The notes under the pieces are model-generated. The model searched no databases and had not been told where the DNA came from. It worked only from the letters and a program-made list of their open reading frames with translations. Made by a program: the position numbers and the translations under genes. 8,518 nt of DNA, from positions 1 through 8,518 of the forward strand of contig JACZUZ010000055.1 in NCBI GenBank assembly GCA_022572905.1, read 5' to 3'. The DNA comes from Candidatus Zixiibacteriota bacterium. Its GTDB lineage: Bacteria; Zixibacteria; MSB-5A5; GN15; JACZUZ01. Of the stretch, positions 1 to 7,246 are shown in pieces (within the stretch, counting starts at the first letter, position 1; each line of letters opens with the position of its first letter).

Positions 1-38
1 TTCTATGCGAAACATTCTCTATATGTTATTACCTTGCC

Positions 39-1901
39 TTATTTCCTTCGCAGTACTTTTTCCTTGCGCTTAGAATTCGACTTTTTGCGAATCGGTTTCC
101 GACGCGGCTTCTTAATTGTGTCAAGCAAAACTCGCGGAGCGTTTATTTCCATTTCAAGCAGGGCCTGCGATAATGTCTTTCCCTGCGGATCGACCATCAA
201 TGATCTTGTTCCGCCGCCTCCGAGCGATTGGTCCAGCAAATAATTCAAAGCCAACAAATTCTCAACTTCAAAACGAGTGACAGCGCCCCGCGTAATCCCT
301 TTGAAAAACGCTTTGACTTTCGGAGTGGTCAGATATTTGCGCAGCCAGGCGTAAATCTCCGCCGAGCGCGCCATCAATCCAATATTGCACATATCCCCCT
401 TATCGCCGGAGCGCGCATACGCGAGTTGTCTGAGTTTCATTTTTGTTTTGATGGCGTTGGATGGTGGAAGTTTGAACTTTTGCTTGGGAATATTAATTAC
501 ATCCCCCGGCTTGCCGACCAACGGAAATTTCACAATACGTTCGGTGCGCAGACCATCGCAATCGAGACAGAGCACTCGCGCCGTGGCTTTGTTGCGGGAC
601 ATCAAAGCCGGCCAGTAGGCCACAACCTGCTCCGGCTTGGGTCTTCCGCCGGTTACCGCAACGCCGGATGGACCCGAAAGAATCATCGATGGTAACAATA
701 CCCCAAACTCGCGCACCTTCTCGCGACTCTGATCGCGCACACCGAAGCGCAAAAGAATCTCATTTGGTTCATGGTTTTTTGGTTTTAACGACGCGGGCCA
801 GATTGACCCCGCCCCAATAGCTTCCACTCGCGTGGCTTCATATTTTCTATCCAGGCGCTTCCAGAACATTTTTGCGAATGCATCCGCTTTTTTCATTACA
901 TTCGGCCCACAAACCAACAAGGCGCCCGACGCTTTCCAACCGTTGTCATGCGACATTGAAACTTTCAAAAATGGCGTGGGCGGTTCTCCCTTAACGCCTG
1001 TAACACGAACACGATTTGGCGCTTCCTCATCGAGATGGATTGTATCGAAGCGCGCGATTACGTCGGGAGTGATATACGACATCGGATCTCCCATTTCGTA
1101 AAGCAATTGCTCTTTGACAGTTTTCTCGGAAACCAAACCGCCGGCCTTGGCTTGTTTGGTGACAACAAATTCGCCCGACGGTTCCGCCTCTATTATCGGA
1201 TAACCCATGTTGTTGAAAGTTTTCACTTCCTCCCAATCGGTGATATTTCCGCCCGATGACTGCGCCCCGCATTCAATAATATGTCCGGCCACAATTCCCG
1301 CGGCGAGTTTGTCCCAATCCGTCATCTCCCATCCGAATTCATATATCATTGGGGACAGTGTCACGCTCGTATCAGTTACCCGCCCGCAGACGACAATCTG
1401 GCAATCAGCTCGCAGAGCCTCAACCACAGGCTCGGCGCCGAAATAAACATTTGCGGAGAGGATATCTTTGCGGACTTTCCCGAATTTTTGGTCCGTTTCC
1501 ATGTTGCGGAATTTCTCGCCCGATTTGCAGAGCCGGTCGATAGACTCCATGATGTCGTCGCCATAGACCACGCCGACTTTGACTTTCAAACCCATCTTGT
1601 TCGCGATTTCGAGAACCTTTTCTCCGCAGGCGATTGGGTTCACTCCGCCCGCATTGCTGATGACTTTCACGCCCTTCTTGACTATCAGCGGGAGGCATTC
1701 CTGCATCTGGGTGATAAAGTCATAGGCGTAACCGAATTGCGGATTGCGCTGTTTTTGCTTCATCAGGATGGACATGGTTATCTCGGCCAGGAAATCCTGG
1801 GTGATATAGTCCACCTTGCCGCCGGTGAGCTGGCGTTTCATAGCCCCGAGATCGTCGCCCCAGTATCCCCCCGCATTGGCTATTCGTATTTTCCGCTTCA
1901 A
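39..1901 (-). CDS. AtuA-family (DUF1446) protein with C-terminal AtuA-like ferredoxin-fold domain
   Basis: 620 residues. Residues about 5-450 match the acyclic terpene utilisation AtuA family (DUF1446): N-terminal ANAGGYWGDD (9-17 region), SNAGGVNP (82-89), CGRVTDTSV (172-180) and ECGAQSSGGN (210-219). Residues about 488-595 are the small AtuA-like ferredoxin-fold domain, with ARSGDKGD (496-503) and GGGGTRSL (561-568). Some relatives carry the two parts as separate genes; here they are fused. AtuA is linked to citronellol/geraniol breakdown in Pseudomonas, but its reaction is not established, so a terpene substrate is not implied here. No signal peptide, so probably cytoplasmic. The start is TTG: an in-frame TAG lies three codons upstream, and the next Met (residue 21) would remove the conserved N-terminal motif. 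An AGGG lies about 8 bases before the TTG. The last 25 residues are a very basic Lys/Arg tail beyond the domain. No acyl-CoA carboxylase or other terpene gene is visible in the window. Family assignment is firm, function open. Confidence 0.9.
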   Translation of the reverse strand: MKRKIRIANAGGYWGDDLGAMKRQLTGGKVDYITQDFLAEITMSILMKQKQRNPQFGYAYDFITQMQECLPLIVKKGVKVISNAGGVNPIACGEKVLEIANKMGLKVKVGVVYGDDIMESIDRLCKSGEKFRNMETDQKFGKVRKDILSANVYFGAEPVVEALRADCQIVVCGRVTDTSVTLSPMIYEFGWEMTDWDKLAAGIVAGHIIECGAQSSGGNITDWEEVKTFNNMGYPIIEAEPSGEFVVTKQAKAGGLVSEKTVKEQLLYEMGDPMSYITPDVIARFDTIHLDEEAPNRVRVTGVKGEPPTPFLKVSMSHDNGWKASGALLVCGPNVMKKADAFAKMFWKRLDRKYEATRVEAIGAGSIWPASLKPKNHEPNEILLRFGVRDQSREKVREFGVLLPSMILSGPSGVAVTGGRPKPEQVVAYWPALMSRNKATARVLCLDCDGLRTERIVKFPLVGKPGDVINIPKQKFKLPPSNAIKTKMKLRQLAYARSGDKGDMCNIGLMARSAEIYAWLRKYLTTPKVKAFFKGITRGAVTRFEVENLLALNYLLDQSLGGGGTRSLMVDPQGKTLSQALLEMEINAPRVLLDTIKKPRRKPIRKKSNSKRKEKVLRRK

Positions 1902-1992
1902 GATAATGCCCTAGTTGAAATTGTATCCTATTGTAGTTCAGAGCCTTAGCATTACGACCTGATCAGACGAACAACTCGCAATGCAATGCCCG

Positions 1993-2021
1993 ATAATAGG
2001 TGTTGTTTGGATAATTGGCAA
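1993..2021 (-). promoter_or_regulatory. Sigma70-like promoter for the AtuA-family gene
   Basis: On the minus strand TTGCCA (2016-2021, 5/6 to the -35 consensus) and TATTAT (1993-1998, 5/6 to the -10 consensus) are separated by exactly 17 bases. Transcription would start near 1986 and give a leader of about 85 bases before the TTG start at 1901. This is inferred from sequence only. Confidence 0.5.
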
Positions 2022-2025
2022 GTTC

Positions 2026-2051
2026 GGGGGGGCGGGGGTACGGGGAGGGGG
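2026..2051 (+). promoter_or_regulatory. G-quadruplex motif in the divergent promoter region
   Basis: Four G runs of 7, 5, 4 and 5 bases are separated by loops of 1, 3 and 1 bases (C, TAC, A). This satisfies the canonical intramolecular G-quadruplex pattern with short loops, a class known to be very stable in vitro. It lies 4 bases beyond the -35 box of the minus-strand promoter and about 19 bases before the -35 box of the plus-strand promoter, so a fold here could affect both. The motif is directly visible; a regulatory role is inference. Confidence 0.55.
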
Positions 2052-2070
2052 AGAAAACAAGTGAAATCTC

Positions 2071-2099
2071 TTGGATTACCTTATTTTAGAAATTAGAAT
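2071..2099 (+). promoter_or_regulatory. Candidate sigma70-like promoter for the GT-C/TPR membrane protein
   Basis: TTGGAT (2071-2076, 3/6) and TAGAAT (2094-2099, 5/6) are 17 bases apart in an AT-rich stretch. A start near 2106 would leave a leader of about 78 bases before the ATG at 2184. The -35 box is weak, so this is a modest call. Confidence 0.35.
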
Positions 2100-2183
2100 C
2101 CTTTAATGGGAGAGTTGGATGAGATTTTACGCCACTTGTCTTGTCTTAAAACAACACGATAAATAGTTAGTAATTGACGCGTA

Positions 2184-4205
2184 ATGAATTTAGCAACCAC
2201 AAAAATTACATCTACACTTACTCTATCTATATTTATTATAGCTTGGCTGATAGACGCGAAGCCCCTGTGGGGTGTCAACCATCTCATTTTTCTTGAGACG
2301 ATCAAAACCTGGCTAATTGTCACAGTTTGCATATTGGTTGCTTTCATTTGGAGCCCGCTTCTTCAAAATCAAAAATTTGATTCCGCCATAGATTATTTGG
2401 GTCGAGTATTCTGGTCTAATAATCGGTGGCCGAGGATTCTCTTTGCTGTAGTATTCGTCGGTATAGCTTTCATTTTTCAAGTACAAACCCACTTCCTCGG
2501 CGATGGCTACACTTGGCTGTCAAATTTTTCCAACGAATTCTATTTCCCGCACAAATGGACTGAGCCAATCTCGATCCCTGTATTACGAACGCTGCAATGG
2601 GCGCTCGGCGAATACAACTACGAGACCGCTTTGCTGGCCTTCAGGATAATCTCGTTTGCCAGCGGATTCATTGTTATAAGTAATCTTTTCTCAATATTTG
2701 GACGACTTTGCGAAGTCAATTCTCTTCGATTTATAGGAGTTTTCACTTTTGTACTTTCAGGCGTGAGTCTTCAGTTTTTTGGCTACGTCGAATTCTACTC
2801 GCCACTATGGGCGGCTATGACAACATTCTTTCTTGTGGCTCTCAAGTACATTAAGGATGGTCGCGGATTTTGGGTGGTTATTTCGTTTTTCTTGCTATCG
2901 ATATTGCTGCATGTGCAGGCGCTTTACTTGGCCGGAGGCGTATCCCTTCTTCTTTATGATAGATACATGCGCAAGTTTGGATGTCGTTCAGCTAACAGGC
3001 AATTCTATTCTATTTTACTATTAGCTTCAATATTGCTAGCAATCACTCTCGTCTGGCTCTATAACTCAATGATTGAAGTTGAGACAATGTTTCTGCCTCT
3101 CATCAGCGGAAGTTTACAAAAACCAAGTTATTCGATGCTCAGTCCCAAACATATTTTTGACATTGCGAATTTGATATTCTTGCTCTTCCCAGGGGTTTTG
3201 ATTTTAGTGGCTCTTTTTATTGGGAGTAAATCACCCAAAGTTGGAACAATGTATGGCCATTTTCTAATTCTCTCTTCGATAGGCTCATTAACGTTTCTGC
3301 TAGTGATAGATCCTGTAATCGGACTTGGACGTGACTGGGACTTAATGTCCGCCACACTGTTTCCGCCCGGACTGCTCCTGTTTCATTGGCTAAACTCTCG
3401 AACAATTTCGGTTTCGGGCAAGAGTGTTGTAATTTATTTGCTAGTTTGCTGTATTTTGAGCGGGGCCTTTTTAGCTACGAATATTGATGTTAGAGCTTCG
3501 GAAACCAGATTTCATTCTCTCTTGAGATATTACGGTACAGATAATCGTAGTGGATGGATAATTTTTGGAATCTATCTGAAGAATATAGGTGATAGTGTTC
3601 GTCTGTCTGAGCTTGAACGTGAAATGATCGAGCTTTTTCCGGAGGGAACTCTCATGAACCATGCGATTGGTCTGAATAAGAGAGGAAAACCAGCCGCGTC
3701 ACTCAAAGTCACAGAAAGGTTGATTTCCAAAGATCCTCATAACCCGATTTATCTACAAATTAGAGGTAGAAGTTTCCACAAACTCGGACAGATTGACAGT
3801 TCAATTTACTGTCTTGAGTTGGCAAGGAAGTTGTCGCCTTATCGTGTCGAGATTATTGCGGAACTTGGCGAAGTTTATTTGAAGTCTGGAAGAATTGAAG
3901 AAGCGTTGAAAACCATGAAATCCGCAAGGAGGATGGATCCGCATAATGAGTTGTACAATGAAGGCGTCGGTATGGCATTCCTTCAGATGGGGAATTTGGA
4001 TTCGGCCTTATCCATAGCCGCGTTTCTGTTAAACATGGATTCCTTATCAGTATCCGGACACCTATTGGCGCTCATGGCCACGGAGTTACAAGGAGACATT
4101 TCGTCAGCAAAGCGCCACTACAATATTTTCAAGAGGATAGGTAATGACAGATCAAGCTACAAGACTATTGTGCAACGCTATCAATATCTAGATCAGCGAA
4201 AGTAG
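2184..4205 (+). CDS. Polytopic membrane protein, GT-C glycosyltransferase-like, with C-terminal TPR domain
   Basis: 673 residues. About eleven or twelve hydrophobic spans occupy residues 10-432 (for example 11-24, 40-58, 85-100, 150-170, 183-198, 228-250, 274-292, 325-346, 358-378, 414-432). After the third span, LGDGYTW (105-111) puts an acidic residue in the first long loop, where GT-C glycosyltransferases using lipid-phosphate sugars hold a catalytic Asp. GRDWDL (382-387) is a second likely conserved motif. Residues about 485-650 form a soluble TPR region with at least three helical-pair repeats (around 491-520, 525-554, 559-588, then a weaker one). The architecture suggests transfer of a sugar or other group at the membrane with a protein-binding tail, but no acceptor or named family can be given. 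The ATG is the first possible start because an in-frame TGA lies just upstream at 2175-2177; there is no clear Shine-Dalgarno. The gene appears more AT-rich than its neighbours. It is divergent from the AtuA-family gene and ends convergently with the next gene. Confidence 0.8.
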   Translation: MNLATTKITSTLTLSIFIIAWLIDAKPLWGVNHLIFLETIKTWLIVTVCILVAFIWSPLLQNQKFDSAIDYLGRVFWSNNRWPRILFAVVFVGIAFIFQVQTHFLGDGYTWLSNFSNEFYFPHKWTEPISIPVLRTLQWALGEYNYETALLAFRIISFASGFIVISNLFSIFGRLCEVNSLRFIGVFTFVLSGVSLQFFGYVEFYSPLWAAMTTFFLVALKYIKDGRGFWVVISFFLLSILLHVQALYLAGGVSLLLYDRYMRKFGCRSANRQFYSILLLASILLAITLVWLYNSMIEVETMFLPLISGSLQKPSYSMLSPKHIFDIANLIFLLFPGVLILVALFIGSKSPKVGTMYGHFLILSSIGSLTFLLVIDPVIGLGRDWDLMSATLFPPGLLLFHWLNSRTISVSGKSVVIYLLVCCILSGAFLATNIDVRASETRFHSLLRYYGTDNRSGWIIFGIYLKNIGDSVRLSELEREMIELFPEGTLMNHAIGLNKRGKPAASLKVTERLISKDPHNPIYLQIRGRSFHKLGQIDSSIYCLELARKLSPYRVEIIAELGEVYLKSGRIEEALKTMKSARRMDPHNELYNEGVGMAFLQMGNLDSALSIAAFLLNMDSLSVSGHLLALMATELQGDISSAKRHYNIFKRIGNDRSSYKTIVQRYQYLDQRK

Positions 4206-4336
4206 GTCGAAACTACGAGGCTTCCCGCCTTAGCGTCAGCGCTGCAATATCATCGCTGAATTCGGGGTTGGCGAAACTGCGAGTGTTTTCTGTCCTTGCG
4301 CCTTGTTTCGGCCCGCCAAGCTTGAAGTTGTGAATT

Positions 4337-5014
4337 TCATCGATAGATCTCAGAATCCGGTACGATTAATGCGATTAGAGCAGCGACAAATGTGAAGGCC
4401 AATGCTCCAAGGACAATGTAATGCCGCCCCGAAGCCCCAAGATACAATGACACATCAGTGGTCTTTTCTTCCGAAACCGTAAAATCAACTGGATTGAAAA
4501 CTGTCCGCTTCAGTTTGAGAGCCTCAAGATGAGCGTCGACGGAAAACCACCCCGCCATCCCGATAGACACTGACGCCACAAAGCCGGGAAATTCTTGTGG
4601 CTCCCTGTAATTTGTTCCACTTAAAATGATTCCAGCGGAAAAGTCGAGAGTTGTTCGACGGGATAACCCGCGCCGAAATCTTGGACGAATACCTATCCGC
4701 GATCCATATTCATCTGCGGCGCCATAAACAGAGAATCCAAACGCGTTTTTCATACTCGTGTTTTTCATCCAGCCAATATCGCCCGTGAGTAAGAAACGCG
4801 CTTTTGACGGATTTCGGTTTCTGCCTGTCACCAGAGACTTCAACCCCATCTCGAAAATCATGAAACTCTTGCAGTGATCAATTCGCTTCCCGCGAAAACA
4901 AAGCGGATCAACCTTGTCCGCTTCTTGAGCGCAAATTGTCCCGCCTCCAAGAGCCGAGAGTGCGATCCCAATCAAGACAACGCAGAATCCTGAGAATGGC
5001 TTGTACGATTTCAT
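4337..5014 (-). CDS. Exported envelope protein of unknown function
   Basis: 225 residues. An N-terminal signal peptide (basic start, hydrophobic 9-24, likely cleavage near ICAQ at 27-30) sends it across the inner membrane. The mature part (about 70-190) has alternating hydrophobic, glycine- and aromatic-rich segments such as TLDFSAGIIL (122-131) and FVASVSIGMAGWFSVDAHLE (145-164), resembling strands of a small outer-membrane barrel. There is no terminal aromatic residue; instead a hydrophobic helix (about 199-217) precedes a short tail, which is unusual for a barrel and may be a membrane anchor. I recognise no family. The ATG is well supported by AGGAGA 10 bases upstream (5025-5030 on the minus strand). 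It is a lone minus-strand gene between two plus-strand genes. Another open frame overlaps its 3' end (see findings), so the true C-terminus deserves checking. Confidence 0.75.
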   Translation of the reverse strand: MKSYKPFSGFCVVLIGIALSALGGGTICAQEADKVDPLCFRGKRIDHCKSFMIFEMGLKSLVTGRNRNPSKARFLLTGDIGWMKNTSMKNAFGFSVYGAADEYGSRIGIRPRFRRGLSRRTTLDFSAGIILSGTNYREPQEFPGFVASVSIGMAGWFSVDAHLEALKLKRTVFNPVDFTVSEEKTTDVSLYLGASGRHYIVLGALAFTFVAALIALIVPDSEIYR

Positions 5015-5358
5015 ATTTGTTCAATCTCCTAAGACGCTTGAGCGCGTGCCAACCTCGCATGAGTGTCATCTTATCAATTCAGTCCCTATAAACATATACC
5101 CCCCGATTCGAGAATCCAAGAAGCAAACGATTCGCGCTCGCTTGTCGTTCTGGTATTCTTCAAGTCCTGACCCAGATCTCGTCAGCGTCGCTTGGAGTGA
5201 CGTATCTTATTACGGGGTATACACTTACAATGTTACACAGACCTGACTGACTAACGCCGGAACATTCGAGAACCAACTGTTGTTGTCCCGAATATGGCCG
5301 GTTCCAGGTGTGAATTGGGCCAGAGAGGTTCGTGGCCCAGAGGTCGAAATCTCGAAGG

Positions 5359-5387
5359 TTGACAAAGGAATCGCACTCGGCTAGATT
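5359..5387 (+). promoter_or_regulatory. Sigma70-like promoter for the EHP-repeat secreted protein
   Basis: A perfect -35 box TTGACA (5359-5364) is followed after exactly 17 bases by TAGATT (5382-5387, 4/6). Transcription would begin near 5394, at the start of the inverted repeat 5394-5424, giving a leader of about 160 bases. A second weak -10-like element, TATACA near 5521, is an alternative closer to the gene. Confidence 0.45.
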
Positions 5388-5542
5388 CTTGAGACAGACA
5401 TGAACTCGCGGTGGATTCGTCTGTATAACCTCGAGAATAGGATTAAGACATCAGGTCCAAAATTAGTTCAGAAAAGTTTAATTCACATAAATTCTAAGTT
5501 AAATAAGCAGATAGATTCAATATACATAACCCCACTTTTTAC

Positions 5543-5548
5543 AGGAGG
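5543..5548 (+). promoter_or_regulatory. Perfect Shine-Dalgarno AGGAGG
   Basis: AGGAGG ends 5 bases before the ATG at 5554 and fixes that start. It is the strongest ribosome site in the window; the genes at 2184, 6219 and 7247 have none comparable. This suggests the small secreted protein is made in large amounts. Confidence 0.8.
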
Positions 5549-5553
5549 AAACG

Positions 5554-6087
5554 ATGACACATCGTACAGGAATTCAAGTAAAAACTTTCTTAACGTGCGC
5601 CCTTGCCGTGCTTTTCATGGCCAGCGTCGGATTCGCGCAGGAGCATCCAACTGAGCATCCGACCAAGACCAAGAAAGAGCACCCGACCAAAACCACAAGC
5701 GAGCACCCGAAGGAACATCCTACAGACGCTACAGCAACCAAGGCAGTCACGAAGGAAGCCCTGGCGGTAGCTATAACGTCTTTTGTTAACGCCGATTCCA
5801 AGCTCAAAGGCGGCTTCTTCATGGTGTATGACCCTGTGAGTGAGGCTCCTCTCCTATTAACGCTTACCAAGGTCCACGAAGATAAGCTGGCATTGCTTAG
5901 CGAAACTCTCTTCTTCGTTTGCGCCGACTTCAAAGAAGCCAGCGGGAAAATTTACGACCTTGATTTCTTCATGACCTCTGACGACGGGGGCCTAGTGGTT
6001 TCCGAGGTTATTGTTCACAAACAGGACAATAAGCCACGCTATACCTGGAGTGAAAAAGACGGAGTATGGAGCCGTAAGAAGAGCTAG
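5554..6087 (+). CDS. Small secreted protein with EHP(T/K) repeats
   Basis: 177 residues. A signal peptide covers 1-28, with likely cleavage after GFA (26-28). The mature N-terminus (29-60) is a low-complexity linker holding five EHP tetrads at 30-33, 34-37, 42-45, 50-53 and 54-57 (EHPT, EHPT, EHPT, EHPK, EHPT) spaced by Lys/Thr. Residues about 64-175 form one compact alpha/beta domain with motifs GGFFMVYDP (86-94), KVHEDKL (106-112), FVCADFK (121-127), YDLDFFM (134-140) and a C-terminal VHKQDNKPRYTW (154-165), whose aromatic and His residues look like family-conserved positions. I have the impression of similar EHP-repeat proteins in other environmental bacteria but know no named family. The regular Glu/His spacing could bind divalent metals; this is inference. 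The gene has its own promoter candidate, a perfect ribosome site and a terminator, so it is probably a single, well-expressed unit. Confidence 0.85.
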   Translation: MTHRTGIQVKTFLTCALAVLFMASVGFAQEHPTEHPTKTKKEHPTKTTSEHPKEHPTDATATKAVTKEALAVAITSFVNADSKLKGGFFMVYDPVSEAPLLLTLTKVHEDKLALLSETLFFVCADFKEASGKIYDLDFFMTSDDGGLVVSEVIVHKQDNKPRYTWSEKDGVWSRKKS

Positions 6088-6131
6088 AAATTGATTATTG
6101 AGTAATTGCCTTTTAAGTATAGCGAAATTAA

Positions 6132-6192
6132 AGCGGGCGATTGTGACATTAGAGTAATATTAACTTCGGTGATCGCAACGCCCGCTCTTTTT
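6132..6192 (+). terminator. Rho-independent terminator after the EHP-repeat gene
   Basis: AGCGGGCG (6132-6139) pairs perfectly with CGCCCGCT (6179-6186). The stem can continue past a one-base bulge, TTGTGA (6141-6146) pairing with TCGCAA with one G-U pair, and is followed by CTTTTT (6187-6192). It starts 44 bases after the stop of the EHP-repeat gene and ends 26 bases before the next ATG. Downstream transcription therefore either depends on readthrough or starts within this gap. Confidence 0.75.
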
Positions 6193-6218
6193 ACCCTTGG
6201 AATGGCTTCCGTCAGTCA

Positions 6219-7235
6219 ATGAAATCAAGAAAAAACATGCCCAAAATTCTTGCGATAATAACCCTGATGGCTTCACTAATCGTTGTCGCTCCGTCTGTAG
6301 CAAACTCTCCGACGCCAAACGAACGGAAGTTCGCATTTTCCTATGAATTCGAAATCACCGGAATACCTTCGAACGCTAAGCTCTTGGAGATATGGGCTCC
6401 CCTACCTCCGAGCGACGAAAACCAGATGATCGAGAATTTTAGAATCGACTCAAAGTTGCCTTACGAAGCAATTACTGACCCCGAATATGGGAATAGATTG
6501 ATCAACATTACCGCAGTGGAAAACATCCCGCGTAATTTAATTGTAACGATGAGCTTTGATGTTTCCCGTTTTGAGGCGTGCAAGTTCACATCAGGCAAAG
6601 CTAGCAAATTGAACGACACCAGGAATCTAAAAAGATTCCTGGCCGCTGACGCGCTGGTACCGATCGACGGCGAAATAGCAAAAGAAGCTAAAGCGATTGT
6701 AAAAGCAGATATGTCTGACGTAGAGATGATTCGCGCGCTTTACGATCATCTTATCCAGACAATGAAATACGACAAAACAGGTATTGGCTGGGGTAACGGC
6801 GACGCGCTATATGCATGTGACGCGCGTAAGGGCAACTGTACCGACATCCACTCATTATTCATTGGCATGGCCCGCGCCTGCGGCATCCCGGCCCGTTTTG
6901 TAATAGGCTTTCCATTGCCAGGTAATGAGTCAGAGGGAGAAATTCCGGGCTATCACTGCTGGGCGGAGTTTTACTTGTCTGACCTCGGTTGGGCGCCGGT
7001 TGATATATCCGAGGCTATTAAGCGCCCGGAAAAGAAAGAGTACTTCTTCGGTTCACTCGATTGTGACCGAATTTCATTTACTACCGGCCGCGATATTAAG
7101 ATTTCGGGCTCAGCCGGACAGGAAACTCTGAATTATTTTATATATCCGCACATACTGGTCGATGGTAAACCATTCTCCGGAGCCAGCTATAAGTTCAGCT
7201 TCACAGACAGAGACGTAAGTAGTAATCACCGCTAG
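6219..7235 (+). CDS. Exported transglutaminase-fold (papain-like) protein
   Basis: 338 residues. A signal peptide spans about 1-29, with possible cleavage near VAN (27-29), so the protein acts outside the cytoplasm. Residues about 155-265 form a Transglut_core domain with a complete triad: Cys207 in RKGNCTD, His246 in GYHCWAEF and Asp262 in APVDIS. The order and spacing are typical of the bacterial transglutaminase-like superfamily. Residues 35-150 form a beta-rich N-terminal domain (EFEITGIPSNAKLLEIWAPL at 43-62), commonly found before this core. Family members are usually proteases, peptidases or amidases acting on proteins or peptidoglycan; the substrate here is unknown. Extra cysteines (121, 200, 221, 247, 282) are notable in an exported protein. 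The ATG at 6219 lacks a strong ribosome site; Met7 is an alternative that keeps the signal peptide. It ends 11 bases before the double-Sec gene, so co-transcription is likely. Confidence 0.88.
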   Translation: MKSRKNMPKILAIITLMASLIVVAPSVANSPTPNERKFAFSYEFEITGIPSNAKLLEIWAPLPPSDENQMIENFRIDSKLPYEAITDPEYGNRLINITAVENIPRNLIVTMSFDVSRFEACKFTSGKASKLNDTRNLKRFLAADALVPIDGEIAKEAKAIVKADMSDVEMIRALYDHLIQTMKYDKTGIGWGNGDALYACDARKGNCTDIHSLFIGMARACGIPARFVIGFPLPGNESEGEIPGYHCWAEFYLSDLGWAPVDISEAIKRPEKKEYFFGSLDCDRISFTTGRDIKISGSAGQETLNYFIYPHILVDGKPFSGASYKFSFTDRDVSSNHR

Positions 7236-7246
7236 CCGTTAAATAT

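Larger units (their letters stand above)
5015..5553. other. 539-base intergenic region; promoter, two inverted repeats, no convincing gene
   Basis: This spacer separates divergent genes. It contains a promoter candidate (5359-5387) for the EHP-repeat gene, a perfect 7-bp inverted repeat TGGGCCA/TGGCCCA with a 10-base loop (5316-5339), and a 6-bp inverted repeat ACAGAC/GTCTGT (5394-5424) that would lie in the leader of that gene. Neither repeat is followed by a T run, so neither is a typical terminator. A minus-strand frame is open over 96 codons (5163-5450) but has no ATG or GTG and no ribosome site, so I do not call it a gene. The last 120 bases are very AT-rich. Confidence 0.5.

Noticed and set aside
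1..15. Possible next minus-strand gene starting at ATG 13-15
   Set aside because: Only five codons are visible before the edge and the upstream AGAGA is a weak ribosome site; it cannot be supported.
1281..1949. 222-codon plus-strand frame
   Set aside because: Antisense shadow of the AtuA-family gene, whose motifs are unmistakable.
5001..5246. 81-codon plus-strand frame ending in a beta-strand-like tail
   Set aside because: No ribosome site, overlaps the start of the 5014 gene on the other strand, and no recognisable domain.
5316..5339. TGGGCCA/TGGCCCA hairpin as a terminator
   Set aside because: No T run on either strand and it lies upstream of the promoter candidate; it may be an operator or chance.
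5400..5654. 84-codon plus-strand frame
   Set aside because: No ribosome site, it runs into the EHP-repeat gene in another frame, and its start lies in an inverted repeat.
5574..5933. 119-codon minus-strand frame with Cys-rich repeats
   Set aside because: It is the antisense image of the EHP repeats and lies wholly inside the well-supported gene at 5554-6087.
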